Below are positions 12,111 to 22,211 of a stretch of DNA of 64,000 bases, one piece after another. Source of the stretch: Anomaloglossus baeobatrachus (Eukaryota > Chordata > Amphibia > Anura > Aromobatidae); the NCBI RefSeq assembly GCF_048569485.1, contig NC_134358.1:554251380-554315379 (forward strand), written 5' to 3'. The position numbers and the translations under genes were made by a program. A model generated the notes under the pieces. The model was not told the origin of the DNA. It did no database searches and saw nothing but the letters and a program-made list of their open reading frames with translations. The stretch's first letter is position 1. Each line of letters begins with the position of its first letter.

Positions 12111-12439
12111 GAATCTAATGGCCTCAAGGTTGAACGCAAAGGTACCTGCGTTCATAGCCAGGTCACGTGATCCGCAGTCCATCGGCGCGGATGCTCTAGT
12201 CTGCTCCTGGCTCCACTTCCGCCTGCCTTACATATTTCCACCCCTACCTCTGCTGTCGCGGGTAATCAGGAAAATCAAAGCAGAGAGAGTCCCGGTGATA
12301 CTGATAGCACGGGACTGGCCCAGGCGCGCCTGGCACGCCGAATTTGTACAAATGCTCGTAGACATACCGTGGCACCTTCCAGACTTGCTGACACAAGGGC
12401 CCATTAACCATCAGAACTCCAGAGCCCTGAAGCTGACGG

Positions 12440-13480
12440 CATGGCCATTGAGACCTGGGTATTAACAAGAGCAGGATTCTCCCCCATGGTTATCTCCACC
12501 ATGATCAGCGCCCGAAAGCCTGCTTCATCCCGCATTTACCACCGTACGTGGAAAATCTTCCTTTCATGGTGCAGGGAAACTAACGTCCAGCCTCTGCCTC
12601 TGGCCATCCCCAGAATTCTCGATTTTCTGCAGGTTGACTCTCAGTTCCCTTAAAGGGCAGGTTTCAGCGCTCTAAATCTTCTACCAATGCCGCCTGGCTC
12701 AAAAAACGCAGGTCAACACCTTCCTCCAGGGCATTTCCCACCTAGTTCCCTCGTACAAATGGCCGCTGGAACCATGGGACCTCAATCTCGTTCTGGAAGG
12801 TCTCCAGAGGTCCCCCTTTGAACCTCTCAAGGAATCCTCCCTTGCTTTTCTGTCCTGGAAGGTAACGTTCCTGGTGGCAATTACGTCCATCAGACGGGTT
12901 TCTGAGCTAGCAGCACTCTTTTGCCGCGAGCCTTTTCTCATTTTTCACCAGGACAAGGTGGTTCTGCGCCCCCTTCCGGATTTTCTTCCAAAGCTTCCTA
13001 CCCAGTTTCATTTGAACGAGGACATTGTTCTGCCTTCCTTTTGTCCACACCCAGGTTCATAGGGTGGAAAGGTCTCTGCATTTGTTAGACCTCGTCAGAG
13101 CTCTCAGATATTACATAGGACAGCCCCTTTTAGGAAAACGGACTCTTTGTTCGTCATTCCTGAGGGGCCTAAGAAGGGACAGGCAACTTCAAAGGTGACT
13201 CTGGCTCGCTGGATTCGCTCTGCGATCCAGGAAGTCTACCGCTTGCAACTCAAGCCCATTCCTAGTGGGCTGCGGGCTCATTCCACGCGAGCAGTTGGGG
13301 CTTCGTGGGCCATTTGGCATCAGGCTTCAGTGGAACAGGTGTGTAAGGCTGCGACGTGGTCTAGCCTACATACGTTTTCAAAGCATTACAGAGTCCATAC
13401 CCAGGTTTCAGCTGAGGCAAATCTGGGTAGGAAAATTCTGCAAACGGCAATAGAGCACCTCTCTCAGTGGATGCTCCAGG
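12440..13480 (+). pseudogene. DIRS tyrosine recombinase region (fossil)
   Basis: Recombinase blocks match those of the other DIRS copies, including LRAHSTRAVGASWAIWHQ and SKHYRVHTQV. The region is broken. Confidence 0.75.
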
Positions 13481-14395
13481 CTGTCTGGGACTGGTTCCTA
13501 GTCCTTGGGTTGCGTTGTCTTGTTTTTATTTTTCCCACCCATGGACTACTTTAGGACATCCCATGGTCCTGTGTCCCCCAATGAGGCGTCAGAGAAAAAC
13601 GGATTTTTGTGTACTCACCGTAAAATCGTTTTCTCTTAGCCATCTTGGGGGACACAGCACCCACCCTGTTGCCCTGTTGGGCCTTGGTTCTCTCAGTACC
13701 TTATTTGGTTATGACTCTTTTTTTTTTCCTCATGTTCCTCTGTTGAGGTAAGTTTTTACTGGCTTTTTCTCCTACTGCTTGTGTACTAAAACTGAGCTTG
13801 CCTGGCCCGGCCAGGGGGTGTATACTGCAGAGGAGGAGCTATGCTTTTGCATCTACTTACTGTCCTCCTATGGATAGGCAGCATAACACCCATGGTCCTG
13901 TGTCCCCCAATGATGGCTAAGAGAAGAAGGGAATTTTGTTTACTTACCGTAAATTCCTTTTCTTCTAGCTCCAATGGGGAGACCCAGACAATTGGGTGTA
14001 TAGGCTATGCCTCCGGAGGCCGCACAAAGTATTACACTAAAAGTGTAAAGCCCCTCCCCTTCTGCCTATACACCCCCCGTGCTCCCACGGGCTCCTCAGT
14101 TTTGGTGCAAAAGCAAGAAGGAGGAAAAACAAATTATAAACTGGTTTAAAGTAAATTCAATCCGAAGGAATATCGGAGAACTGAAACCATTCAACATGAA
14201 CAACATGTGTACACAAAAAAACAGCGGCGGGTGCTGGGTCTCCCAATTGGAGCTAGAAGAAAAGGAATTTACGGTAAGTAAACAAAATTCCCTTCTTCTT
14301 TGTCGCTCCATGGGAGACCCAGACAATTGGGACGTCCAAAAGCAGTCCCTGGGTGGGTAAATAATACCTCATAATAGAGCCGTAACGGCTCCTTC

Positions 14396-15430
14396 CTACA
14401 GGTGGGCAACCGCCGCCTGAAGGACTCGCCTACCTAGGCTGGCATCCGCCGAAGCATAGGTATGCACCTGATAGTGTTTCGTGAAAGTGTGCAGGCTCGA
14501 CCAGGTAGCCGCCTGACACACCTGCTGAGCCGTTGCCTGGTGCCTCAAAGCCCAGGACGCACCCACGGCTCTGGTAGAATGGGCCTTCAGCCCTGAGGGA
14601 ACCGGAAGCCCCGCCGAACGGTAAGCTTCGATAATTGGTTCCTTGATCCACCGAGCCAGGGTTGATTTGGAAGCCTGTGACCCTTTACGCTGGCCAGCGA
14701 CAAGGACAAAGAGTGCATCCGAGCGGCGCAGGGGCGCCGTCCGAGAAATGTAGAGTCTGAGTGCTCTCACCAGATCTAACAAGTGCAAATCCTTTTCACA
14801 TTGGTGAATTGGATGAGGGCAAAAAGAGGGTAAGGAGATATCCTGATTGAGATGAAACGGGGATACCACCTTAGGTAGAAGTTCCGGAACCGGACGCAGA
14901 ACCACCTTGTCCTGGTGAAACACCAGGAAAGGGGCTTTGCATGACAATGCTGCTAGCTCAGACACTCTCCGAAGTGAAGTGACTGCTACTAGGAAAACCA
15001 CTTTCTGCGAAAGGCGTGAGAGAGAGATATCCCTCAGTGGCTCGAACGGTGGTTTCTGAAGAACCATCAGCACCCTGTTCAGATCCCAGGGTTCTAACGG
15101 CCGCTTGTAAGGAGGAACGATGTGACAAACCCCCTGCAGGAACGTGCGTACCTGTGGAAGTCTGGCCAAGCGCTTCTGAAAAAACACAGAGAGCGCAGAG
15201 ACTTGTCCCTTAAGGGAGCCAAGCGACAAACCCTTTTCCAATCCGGACTGAAGAAAGGACAGAAAGGTGGGCAAGGCAAATGGCCAGGGAGAAAAACCCT
15301 GATCAGAGCACCATGACAGGAATATTTTCCACGTCCTGTGGTAGATCTTGGCGGACGTTGGTTTCCTAGCCTGTCTCATAGTGGCAATGACCTCTTGAGA
15401 TAATCCTGAAGACGCTAAGATCCAGGACTC
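14396..15430 (-). CDS. DIRS tyrosine recombinase ORF3 (C-terminal domain span)
   Basis: The frame extends upstream to 17251 over the reverse transcriptase region; the recombinase itself occupies about the last 345 codons. It contains IYHRTWKIFLSWC, SLRRVSELAALS, LKAHSTRAVGASWALRHQ and TKHYQVHTYASADASLG, the core-binding and catalytic blocks of DIRS recombinases. Confidence 0.85.
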   Translation of the reverse strand, partial: ESWILASSGLSQEVIATMRQARKPTSAKIYHRTWKIFLSWCSDQGFSPWPFALPTFLSFLQSGLEKGLSLGSLKGQVSALSVFFQKRLARLPQVRTFLQGVCHIVPPYKRPLEPWDLNRVLMVLQKPPFEPLRDISLSRLSQKVVFLVAVTSLRRVSELAALSCKAPFLVFHQDKVVLRPVPELLPKVVSPFHLNQDISLPSFCPHPIHQCEKDLHLLDLVRALRLYISRTAPLRRSDALFVLVAGQRKGSQASKSTLARWIKEPIIEAYRSAGLPVPSGLKAHSTRAVGASWALRHQATAQQVCQAATWSSLHTFTKHYQVHTYASADASLGRRVLQAAVAHL

Positions 15431-17559
15431 AATGGCCACACAGTCAGGTTGAGGGCCGCAGAATTCAGATGGAAAAACGGCCCTTGAGACAGCAAGTCTG
15501 GTCGGTCTGGTAGTGCCCACGGTTGGCCGACCGTGAGATGCCACAGATCCGGGTACCACGACCTCCTCGGCCAGTCTGGAGCGACGAGGATGGCGCGGCG
15601 GCAGTCGGCCCTGATCTTGCGTAACACTCTGGGCAACAGTGCCAGCGGAGGAAACACATAAGGGAGTTGAAACTGCGACCAATCCTGAACTAAGGCATCT
15701 GCCGCCAGAGCTCTGTGATCGTGAGAACGTGCCATGAATGCCGTGACCTTGTTGTTGTGCCGGGACGCCATTAGGTCGACGTCCGGCATCCCCCAGCGGC
15801 AACAGATCTCCTGAAACACGTCCGGGTGAAGGGACCATTCCCCTGCGTCCATGCCCTGGCGACTGAGAAAGTCTGCTTCCCAGTTTTCTACGCCCGGGAT
15901 GTGAACTGCGGAGATGGTGGAGGCCGTGGCTTCCACCCACATCAAAATCCGCCGGACTTCCTGGAAGGCTTGCCGGCTGCGTGTTCCTCCTTGGTGGTTG
16001 ATGTAAGCCACCGCTGTGGAGTTGTCCGACTGAATTCGGATCTGCTTGCCTTCCAGCCATTGCTGGAAAGCTTTTAGGGCTAGATACACTGCCCTGATCT
16101 CCAGAACATTGATCTGAAGTGAGGACTCCTGCCGAGTCCACGTACCCTGAGCCCTGTGGTGGAGAAAGACTGCTCCCCACCCTGACAGACTCGCGTCCGT
16201 CGTGACCACCGCCCAGGATGGGGGTAGGAAGGATTTCCCCTTCGATAATGAAGTGGGAAGAAGCCACCACCGAAGGGAAGCTTTGGTTGCCTGAGAGAGG
16301 GAGACGTTCCTGTCGAGGGACGTCGGCTTCCTGTCCCATTTGCGTAGGATGTCCCATTGAAGAGGACGCAGGTGAAACTGCGCGAAAGGGACTTCCTCCA
16401 TTGCTGCCACCATCTTCCCCAGGAAGTGCATGAGGCGCCTCAAGGGGTGTGACTGACCTTGAAGGAGAGATTGCACCCCCGTCTGTAGTGAACGCTGCTT
16501 GTTCAGCGGAAGCTTCACTAACGCTGAGAGGGTATGAAACTCCATGCCAAGATATGTCAGCGATTGGGCCGGTGTCAGATTTGACTTTGGCAAATTGATG
16601 ATCCACCCGAAACTCTGTAGAGTCTCCAGAGTAGCGGTGAGGCTGTGCTGGCATGCCTCTTGAGAGGGAGCCTTGACCAGCAGATAGTCTAAGTAAGGGA
16701 TCACCGAGTGACCCTGAGAGTGGAGGACCGCAACTACTGCAGCCATAACCTTGGTGAAAACCCGTGGGGCTGTCGCCAGGCCGAACGGCAGTGCCACGAA
16801 CTGCAGGTGTTCGTCTCCTATGGCGAAGCGCAGGAAGCGCTGATGCTCTGGAGCAATCGGTACGTGGAGATAAGCATCTTTGATATCGATCGATGCAAGG
16901 AAATCTCCTTGGGACATTGAGGCGATGACGGAGCGGAGGGATTCCATCCAGAAACGCCTGGCCTTTACGTGTTTGTTGAGCAGTTTTAGGTCCAGGACAG
17001 GATGGAAAGATCCGTCTTTCTTTGGGACCACAAACAGGTTGGAGTAAAAACCGTGACCCTGTTGCTGAAGAGGAACAGGGACCACCACTCCTTCTGTCTT
17101 CAGAGTGTCCAGCGCCTGCAGAAGAGCATCGGCTCGCTCGGGAGGCGGAGATGTTCTGAAAAATCGAGTCGGAGGACGAGAATTGAACTCTATCCTGTAA
17201 CCGTGAGACAGAATGTCTCTCACCCAACGGTCTTTTACCTGTGGCAGCCAAATGTCGGAAAAGCGGGAGAGCCTGCCACCGACCGAGGATGCGGTGTGAG
17301 GGGGCCGTAAGTCATGAGGAAGCTGCCTTGGTGGCGGCACCTCCGGCGGTCTTTTTAGGGCGTGCCTTAGACCGCCATGGATCGGAGTTCCTCTGATCCT
17401 TCTGAGGACCTTTGGACGAGAATTGGGACCTGCCCGCGCCCCGAAAGGACCGAAACCTCGACTGTCCTCTTCTCTGTTGGGGTAATCTTGGTTTGGCCTG
17501 GGGTAAGGATGTTTCCTTTCCCTTGGATTGTTTGATGATTTCATCCAGCCTCTCACCAA
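15415..17559 (-). CDS. DIRS reverse transcriptase/RNase H/methylase-like ORF2
   Basis: This 714-codon frame contains reverse transcriptase blocks (NLFVVPKKDGSFHPVLDLKL, ASIDIKDAYLHVPIAPEHQ, LPFGLATAPRVFTKVM) in its first half. An RNase H block follows (VVTTDASLSGWGAVF, IRIQSDNSTAVAYIN). The C-terminal part contains DVDLMASRHNNK and SQFQLPYVFPPLALLPRVL, at the usual place of the DIRS methylase-like domain. It overlaps the recombinase frame, which is usual in the family. Confidence 0.85.
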   Translation of the reverse strand: MVRGWMKSSNNPRERKHPYPRPNQDYPNREEDSRGFGPFGARAGPNSRPKVLRRIRGTPIHGGLRHALKRPPEVPPPRQLPHDLRPPHTASSVGGRLSRFSDIWLPQVKDRWVRDILSHGYRIEFNSRPPTRFFRTSPPPERADALLQALDTLKTEGVVVPVPLQQQGHGFYSNLFVVPKKDGSFHPVLDLKLLNKHVKARRFWMESLRSVIASMSQGDFLASIDIKDAYLHVPIAPEHQRFLRFAIGDEHLQFVALPFGLATAPRVFTKVMAAVVAVLHSQGHSVIPYLDYLLVKAPSQEACQHSLTATLETLQSFGWIINLPKSNLTPAQSLTYLGMEFHTLSALVKLPLNKQRSLQTGVQSLLQGQSHPLRRLMHFLGKMVAAMEEVPFAQFHLRPLQWDILRKWDRKPTSLDRNVSLSQATKASLRWWLLPTSLSKGKSFLPPSWAVVTTDASLSGWGAVFLHHRAQGTWTRQESSLQINVLEIRAVYLALKAFQQWLEGKQIRIQSDNSTAVAYINHQGGTRSRQAFQEVRRILMWVEATASTISAVHIPGVENWEADFLSRQGMDAGEWSLHPDVFQEICCRWGMPDVDLMASRHNNKVTAFMARSHDHRALAADALVQDWSQFQLPYVFPPLALLPRVLRKIRADCRRAILVAPDWPRRSWYPDLWHLTVGQPWALPDRPDLLSQGPFFHLNSAALNLTVWPLSPGS

Positions 17560-18847
17560 ACAAACGGTCGCCAGAAAATGGCAAACCGGTTAAGCACTTT
17601 TTGGAAGCTGAATCTGCCTTCCATTCCCGAAGCCACAAGGCCCTTCGTATTGCCACCGAATTGTTGGCTGCAACCGCCGTACGGCTCGCAGAGTCCAGGA
17701 CAGCATTAATAGCGTAGGACGCAAATGCCGACGTTTGAGAGGGTATAGACGCCACTTGCGGCGCAGACGTACGTGTAAGTGCGTCAATTTGCGCTTGACC
17801 CGCTGCAATAGCTTGGAGCGCCCATACGGCTGCGAATGCTGGAGCAAAAGACGCGCCGATAGCTTCATAGATGGATTTCAACCAGAGCTCCATCTGTCTG
17901 TCAGTGGCATCCTTGAGTGAAGCTCCATCTTCCACTGCAACTATGGATCTAGCCACCAGTCTGGAGATTGGAGGATCCACCTTGGGACACTGAGTCCAGC
18001 CCTTGACCACGTCAGGGGGGAAGGGATAACGTGTATCCTTAAGGCGCTTAGAAAAAAGCTTATCTGGATTAGCCCGGTGTTTCTGGACTGCCTCTCTGAA
18101 GTCAGAGTGGTCCAGAAACATACTCGTTGTACGTTTGGGGAACCTAAAACGGAATTTCTCCTGCTGAGAAGCTGACTCCTCCACTGGAGGAGCTGAGGGA
18201 GAAATATCCAACATTTGATGTATGGACGCGATAAGATCATTCACTATGGCGTCCCTATCAGGAGTATCAAGGTTGAGCGCAGCCTCAGAATTAGAATCCT
18301 GATCAGCTACCTCCGCTTCACCATACAGAGAGTCCTCCCGCTGAGACCCTGACCAATGTGATGATGTCGAGGGAATTTCCAAGCGAGCTCGCTTACGCGG
18401 TCTGGGACTGCGGTCCGTGTCAGAGACCTCACTCTGGGATCTATGAGACACCCCGGGAGGACATGGTTGTTCCGACTGAGGGGAACTAGGTGGCAATGAT
18501 TCCACAGTGTCCCTGGTTTGAGATACCGGTCTGGACTGCAAAGCTTCTAGTATCTTAGCCATAGTCTCAGAAAGCCTTTCAGTAAAAGCTGTAAACTCCG
18601 TCCCTGTCACCTGGACAGTGTTAACAGGTGGTTCCCCCTGGGCCTCCCTTAGCAGAGGCTCCGGCTGAGCAAGTGCCACGGGGGCCGAGCAGTGCACACA
18701 ATGAGGGTCAGTGGAGCCTGCCGGTAGTGAGGTCGTACATGCGGCGCAGGCAGCATAGTAAGCCTGTGTTTTGGCACCCCTGCTTCTTGTGGGCACCATG
18801 CTGTTGACTCCCCTGAGCAACACAATAGGGTATATAGCCAGAAACAA
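17312..18847 (-). CDS. DIRS gag-like ORF1
   Basis: This 511-codon open frame begins the nested element. An N-terminal Cys/His-rich segment (CAACTTSLP, HCVHC) is followed by an acidic low-complexity part and an alpha-helical region, as in gag-like proteins of amphibian and fish DIRS elements. The assignment rests on position and on similarity to the broken counterpart at 9290-10600. Confidence 0.7.
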   Translation of the reverse strand: MFLAIYPIVLLRGVNSMVPTRSRGAKTQAYYAACAACTTSLPAGSTDPHCVHCSAPVALAQPEPLLREAQGEPPVNTVQVTGTEFTAFTERLSETMAKILEALQSRPVSQTRDTVESLPPSSPQSEQPCPPGVSHRSQSEVSDTDRSPRPRKRARLEIPSTSSHWSGSQREDSLYGEAEVADQDSNSEAALNLDTPDRDAIVNDLIASIHQMLDISPSAPPVEESASQQEKFRFRFPKRTTSMFLDHSDFREAVQKHRANPDKLFSKRLKDTRYPFPPDVVKGWTQCPKVDPPISRLVARSIVAVEDGASLKDATDRQMELWLKSIYEAIGASFAPAFAAVWALQAIAAGQAQIDALTRTSAPQVASIPSQTSAFASYAINAVLDSASRTAVAANNSVAIRRALWLREWKADSASKKCLTGLPFSGDRLFGERLDEIIKQSKGKETSLPQAKPRLPQQRRGQSRFRSFRGAGRSQFSSKGPQKDQRNSDPWRSKARPKKTAGGAATKAASS

Positions 18848-19974
18848 CCGTGCACCATACAGTGTAAAGTATACCTATAAATATATTTACACTACTGCAC
18901 AAGTGGGGCTAGCACCTGAGGTGCTGCTTACCGCCCGCTTAGAGCGGTTGTGTGGCCAGCAGAATCCCTGTCTGAGTCCCCCAGCGCTTGTCTGTCCTCT
19001 GCAGCGTCAGAGGAGCTGAGTAATGGCTGCCGGCGTCCTAAGGAGAGGAGGGAGCCGTGGGCGTGACCCAGAAAGTGCGGGAACTGGTGCCCCACTGTGC
19101 ACAGTGAGGGGGGTGGAGTATGCAAAGCATGCTCCAGCCCTCAGTGCTGCTGTGCTGTACAGCGTCCCGCCCTTCCCCTGACTGGCAGGGCTGGGGGCGG
19201 GAAGAACGAGACTAGGCCGCAAAAAGCCGGGGACTCGAGTTATGAGCGCGGCCGCCGTAAAAGCGCGGTCGGCGCTGAAGTCCCCGGCGCACTAACAGTC
19301 CCAGCCGCGCCGCAGTAATAGTAATGGCAGCGGCGGTCAGCGCGGCAGTCCCCTTACACTAACACACTCAGCGACGCTGCAATGTGTAATAGCACAAACG
19401 CGGTCAGCGCCGCAGTCCCCGGTGCACTAGCACACCCAGCAATGCTGGAGTGTTGCTGTGCGCGGTCCCCACGGGGACACAGAGTACCTTCAAGTAGCAG
19501 GGCCATGTCCCTGAACGATACTCGGCTCCTATCCAGCAGAGTCCTCAGGAGCTGTGGATGGAGCACGGTCTCAGTGCCTGGAGACCGATAGGATCCCACT
19601 TCACCCAGAGCCCTAAGGGGGATGGGGAAGGAAAACAGCATGTGGGCTCCAGCCTCCGTACCCGCAATGGATACCTCAACCTTAACAACACCGCCGACAA
19701 GAGTGGGGTGAGAAGGGAGCATGCTGGGGGCCCTTTAAGGGCCCTCTTTTCTTCCATCCGACATAGTCAGCAGCTGCTGCTGACTAAGCTGTGGAGCTAT
19801 GCGTGCATGTCTGCCTCCTTCGCACAAAGCAAAAAAACTGAGGAGCCCGTGGGAGCACGGGGGGTGTATAGGCAGAAGGGGAGGGGCTTTACACTTTTAG
19901 TGTAATACTTTGTGCGGCCTCCGGAGGCATAGCCTATACACCCAATTGTCTGGGTCTCCCATGGAGCGACAAAG

Positions 19975-20014
19975 AAAACGATTTTACGGTGAGTACACAA
20001 AAAATCCGTTTTCT
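19975..20014 (+). mobile_element. Displaced right terminus of the outer DIRS element
   Basis: These ~40 bp ('aacgattttacggtgagtac' ...) match in inverted orientation the outer element's internal copy near 13600 and do not belong to the inner element. They mark its true right end. Confidence 0.75.
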
Positions 20015-20440
20015 TTTGGGGGGTAGGGGGGGGGTTTGCCAGGAGGTGTAGATTGGGTGCAGGAATATGATGTAAAAAATGTCAGCATCAAATCTGCCTC
20101 TCTTTGCACGACAGCAGTTTTCTACTAGGAGAGGCAGGTCTGTGAACTCATTGACCTTCCTTGAAGTGAAGGTGGAGGGGGGGGTTGCCCCAAATTCATC
20201 AAATCGAGCACATGCTTCAAGAAGACCAGGCGATTTCATTTTTTGCACTTTTATCTTTTATTTTTCCCTCTCTTCTTCCAAGAATAAACAGCTTTTTTGT
20301 TTTTCCATCGATACAGCCGATGGCTTGTTTTACTGTTCGACAAGTTGTCATTTTGCTCGAGTCCCCCCCCCCCCCCCAGTGATTTTCATTATACTAGGGC
20401 TTGTTCTTTGTGGGATAATCTGAAATGCTTTCTCTTGATA
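20015..20440. repeat. Right block of the degenerate tandem array, then unclassified DNA
   Basis: Up to about 20115 the sequence continues the array seen at 7430-7950. From 20115 to 20440 nothing is recognised apart from a 17-base C run near 20364. Confidence 0.55.
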
Positions 20441-20875
20441 CCATTTCGGAGTATATAGTATATCAAAGTAAGTACACCCCTCACATTTTTGTAAATATTT
20501 TCTCGTTTCATGGGACAGCACTAAAGATCTGACCTTGTGATACAATGTACAGTGTCAGTGCGCAGCTTGTATAACAGGGGAAATTTGATGCCTTCTAAAT
20601 AACTCACAGCCATTAATGTCTAAACCGCTGGCAACAAAAGTGAGTACACCCCTTAGTGATAATGGCCAAATTGTGATCTTGCTGTGAATGTGGCCGCCAT
20701 TATTTAGCGGCACGGCCTTACCTCTCTTAGGCATGGAGGTTACTTCAGCGTCACAGGAGCTGTTTTATCCGCTTTCCCCCTCCATGACGACATCCCAGAG
20801 CTGGTGGATATTAGAGACTTTACCCTCCTCCACCTTCCGTATGTTGGGAAGTGGGTTAAAGAAGAGTGAGGTGCA
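20440..20875 (-). mobile_element. Tc1-type transposon fragment (3' end)
   Basis: The minus strand reads as the C-terminus of a Tc1 transposase: KVSNIHQLWDVVMEG, then in the same frame after a stop EVTSMPKRGKAV and NNGGH. It runs into an inverted-repeat/direct-repeat terminus with two 'agtacacccc' motifs, at 20474 and 20644, about 170 bp apart. The 5' part is missing. It is a dead remnant related to the longer copy at 52960-54325. Confidence 0.75.
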
Positions 20876-20889
20876 AATGGGGGGGGGGG

Positions 20890-21590
20890 GGGGGAAATGA
20901 GCACTACCATGCTCGGGTACTCTGTACTCGTAACTAGTGATGAGTGGGCACTACCATGCTCAGGTGCTCAGTACTGGTAACTAGTGATGAGCGGGCACTA
21001 CCATGCTCGGTACTCGTAACTAGTGATGAGCGGGCACTACCATGCTCGGGTGCTCAGTACTGGTAACTAGTGATGAGCGAGCACTACCATGCTCGGGTGC
21101 TCGGTACTCGTAACTAGTGATGAGCGAGCACTACCATGCTCGGGTGCTCTGTACTGGTAACTAGTGATGAGCGGGCACTACCATGCTCGGGTGCTCAGTA
21201 CTGGTAACTCGTGATGAGCGGGCACTACCATGCTCAGGTGCTCAGTACTCGTAACTAGTGATGAGCGGGCACTACCATGCTCGGGTGCTCAGTACTGGTA
21301 ACTCGTGATGAGCGGGCACTACCATGCTCAGGTGCTCAGTACTGGTAACTAGTGATGAGCGGGCACTACCATGCTCGGATGCTCTGTACTGGTAACTAGT
21401 GATGAGCGGGCACTACCATGCTCGGGTGCTCAGTACTGGTAACTCGTGATGAGCGGGCACTACCATGCTCAGGTCTGGTAACTAGTGATGAGCGAGCACT
21501 ACCATGCTCGGGTGCTCGGTACTCGTAACTAGTGATGAGCGGGCACTACCATGCGCGGGTGCTCAGACAGGCACAACTCCTGTACCGAGT
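20890..21590 (+). repeat. 47-bp minisatellite
   Basis: About 15 copies of a unit reading 'ctagtgatgagcgggcacta' followed by 'ccatgctcgggtgctcagta' and 'ctggtaa'. Variants alternate between 'ctcg' and 'ctca', and between 'actagt' and 'actcgt'. Confidence 0.95.
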
Positions 21591-22140
21591 ATAATGGAAG
21601 TTAGTGGAGAACTCTGACATTTTCCCAGAAGATTTCCCAGAAATCTGCTCGAGTGACTTACATTGTACTCAGGTGCTCAAGTCACGCCTATCTCAGTATT
21701 AACCACCCAGGCATGGTACTGCTCAGTCAACACTAGGAAAAAAAAAATGGTTGACTGTCAGGTAGGGTGTGTCTGTCCTATTAGGGCTACGGTGGGTGCA
21801 TGAGATCAGGCAAGAGGCCATGAAAACTCATAGGGGACAACAAGGTTTTCGGGAGGGGGGGGTGGGGGTGGTCTGTATTTGATCTGTGATTTTCATCTCC
21901 AAAATAGATGCAGACAAGAAACTAAAAAAAGGAATAGTTATATTTCCAACGAGAAGACACAATGTGAGATTTACAGCAACACTGACGGTGCGGCTCCTCA
22001 GAAGAGCGGTGGACGCTTCCAATATTAATCTGCCGGAATACGTTACATAGAGACATAGGCCGCAGCTGCAGAATCCGGATCACCACCGGGCGGAAGAGGC
22101 GAGAACAAAAAAAACCAAAAAAATATAGTCATTCCATTCC
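21591..22140. other. RPA3 3' flank and probable 3' UTR
   Basis: This is unique-looking sequence downstream of the RPA3 stop on the minus strand. I see no clear polyadenylation signal near the stop and no coding sequence. Confidence 0.4.
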
Positions 22141-22211
22141 TTATTGTCCAAAGGGATAATGCTGAGGAAATTCATGAATTATCTTCACGGCTTCATCGTA
22201 AAGGTTCAGAT
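22141..22211 (-). CDS. RPA3: RPA3 coding exon 4 with stop
   Basis: The exon completes the split aspartate codon and encodes [20 protein letters not shown] plus GQ, ending in TAA at 22143-22141. This is the C-terminal helix that packs against RPA1 and RPA2. Confidence 0.94.

Larger units (their letters stand above)
13926..19975 (-). mobile_element. Nearly whole DIRS-type retroelement nested in another DIRS element
   Basis: All expected parts are present on the minus strand: gag-like frame (18847-17312), reverse transcriptase/RNase H/methylase-like frame (17559-15415), an overlapping tyrosine recombinase frame (ending 14396) and terminal inverted repeats at both ends with internal complementary repeats. 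The right end (19830-19975) mirrors the left end (13926-14100). Long open frames suggest that it is whole or has very few breaks, and that it is young. It sits between 'taagagaa' and 'aacgattttacgg', which were adjacent in the host element, and no direct repeat of more than about 3 bp is seen, as expected for recombinase-mediated insertion. Confidence 0.9.
7951..20014 (+). mobile_element. DIRS-type retroelement, host of a nested DIRS element
   Basis: This element spans 7951-13925 and resumes at about 19975-20014 after the nested element. Its left end ('ctgacgcctcattggggg') recurs inverted near 13570 and near 13900, as expected for DIRS terminal and internal complementary repeats. Parts in order: gag-like region (about 9290-10600), reverse transcriptase/RNase H region (about 10650-12110) and tyrosine recombinase (about 12440-13480). 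It is broken, with roughly half a dozen interruptions, and is of another subfamily than the copies at 1-2432 and 13926-19975. It must be older than the element nested in it. Confidence 0.85.
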
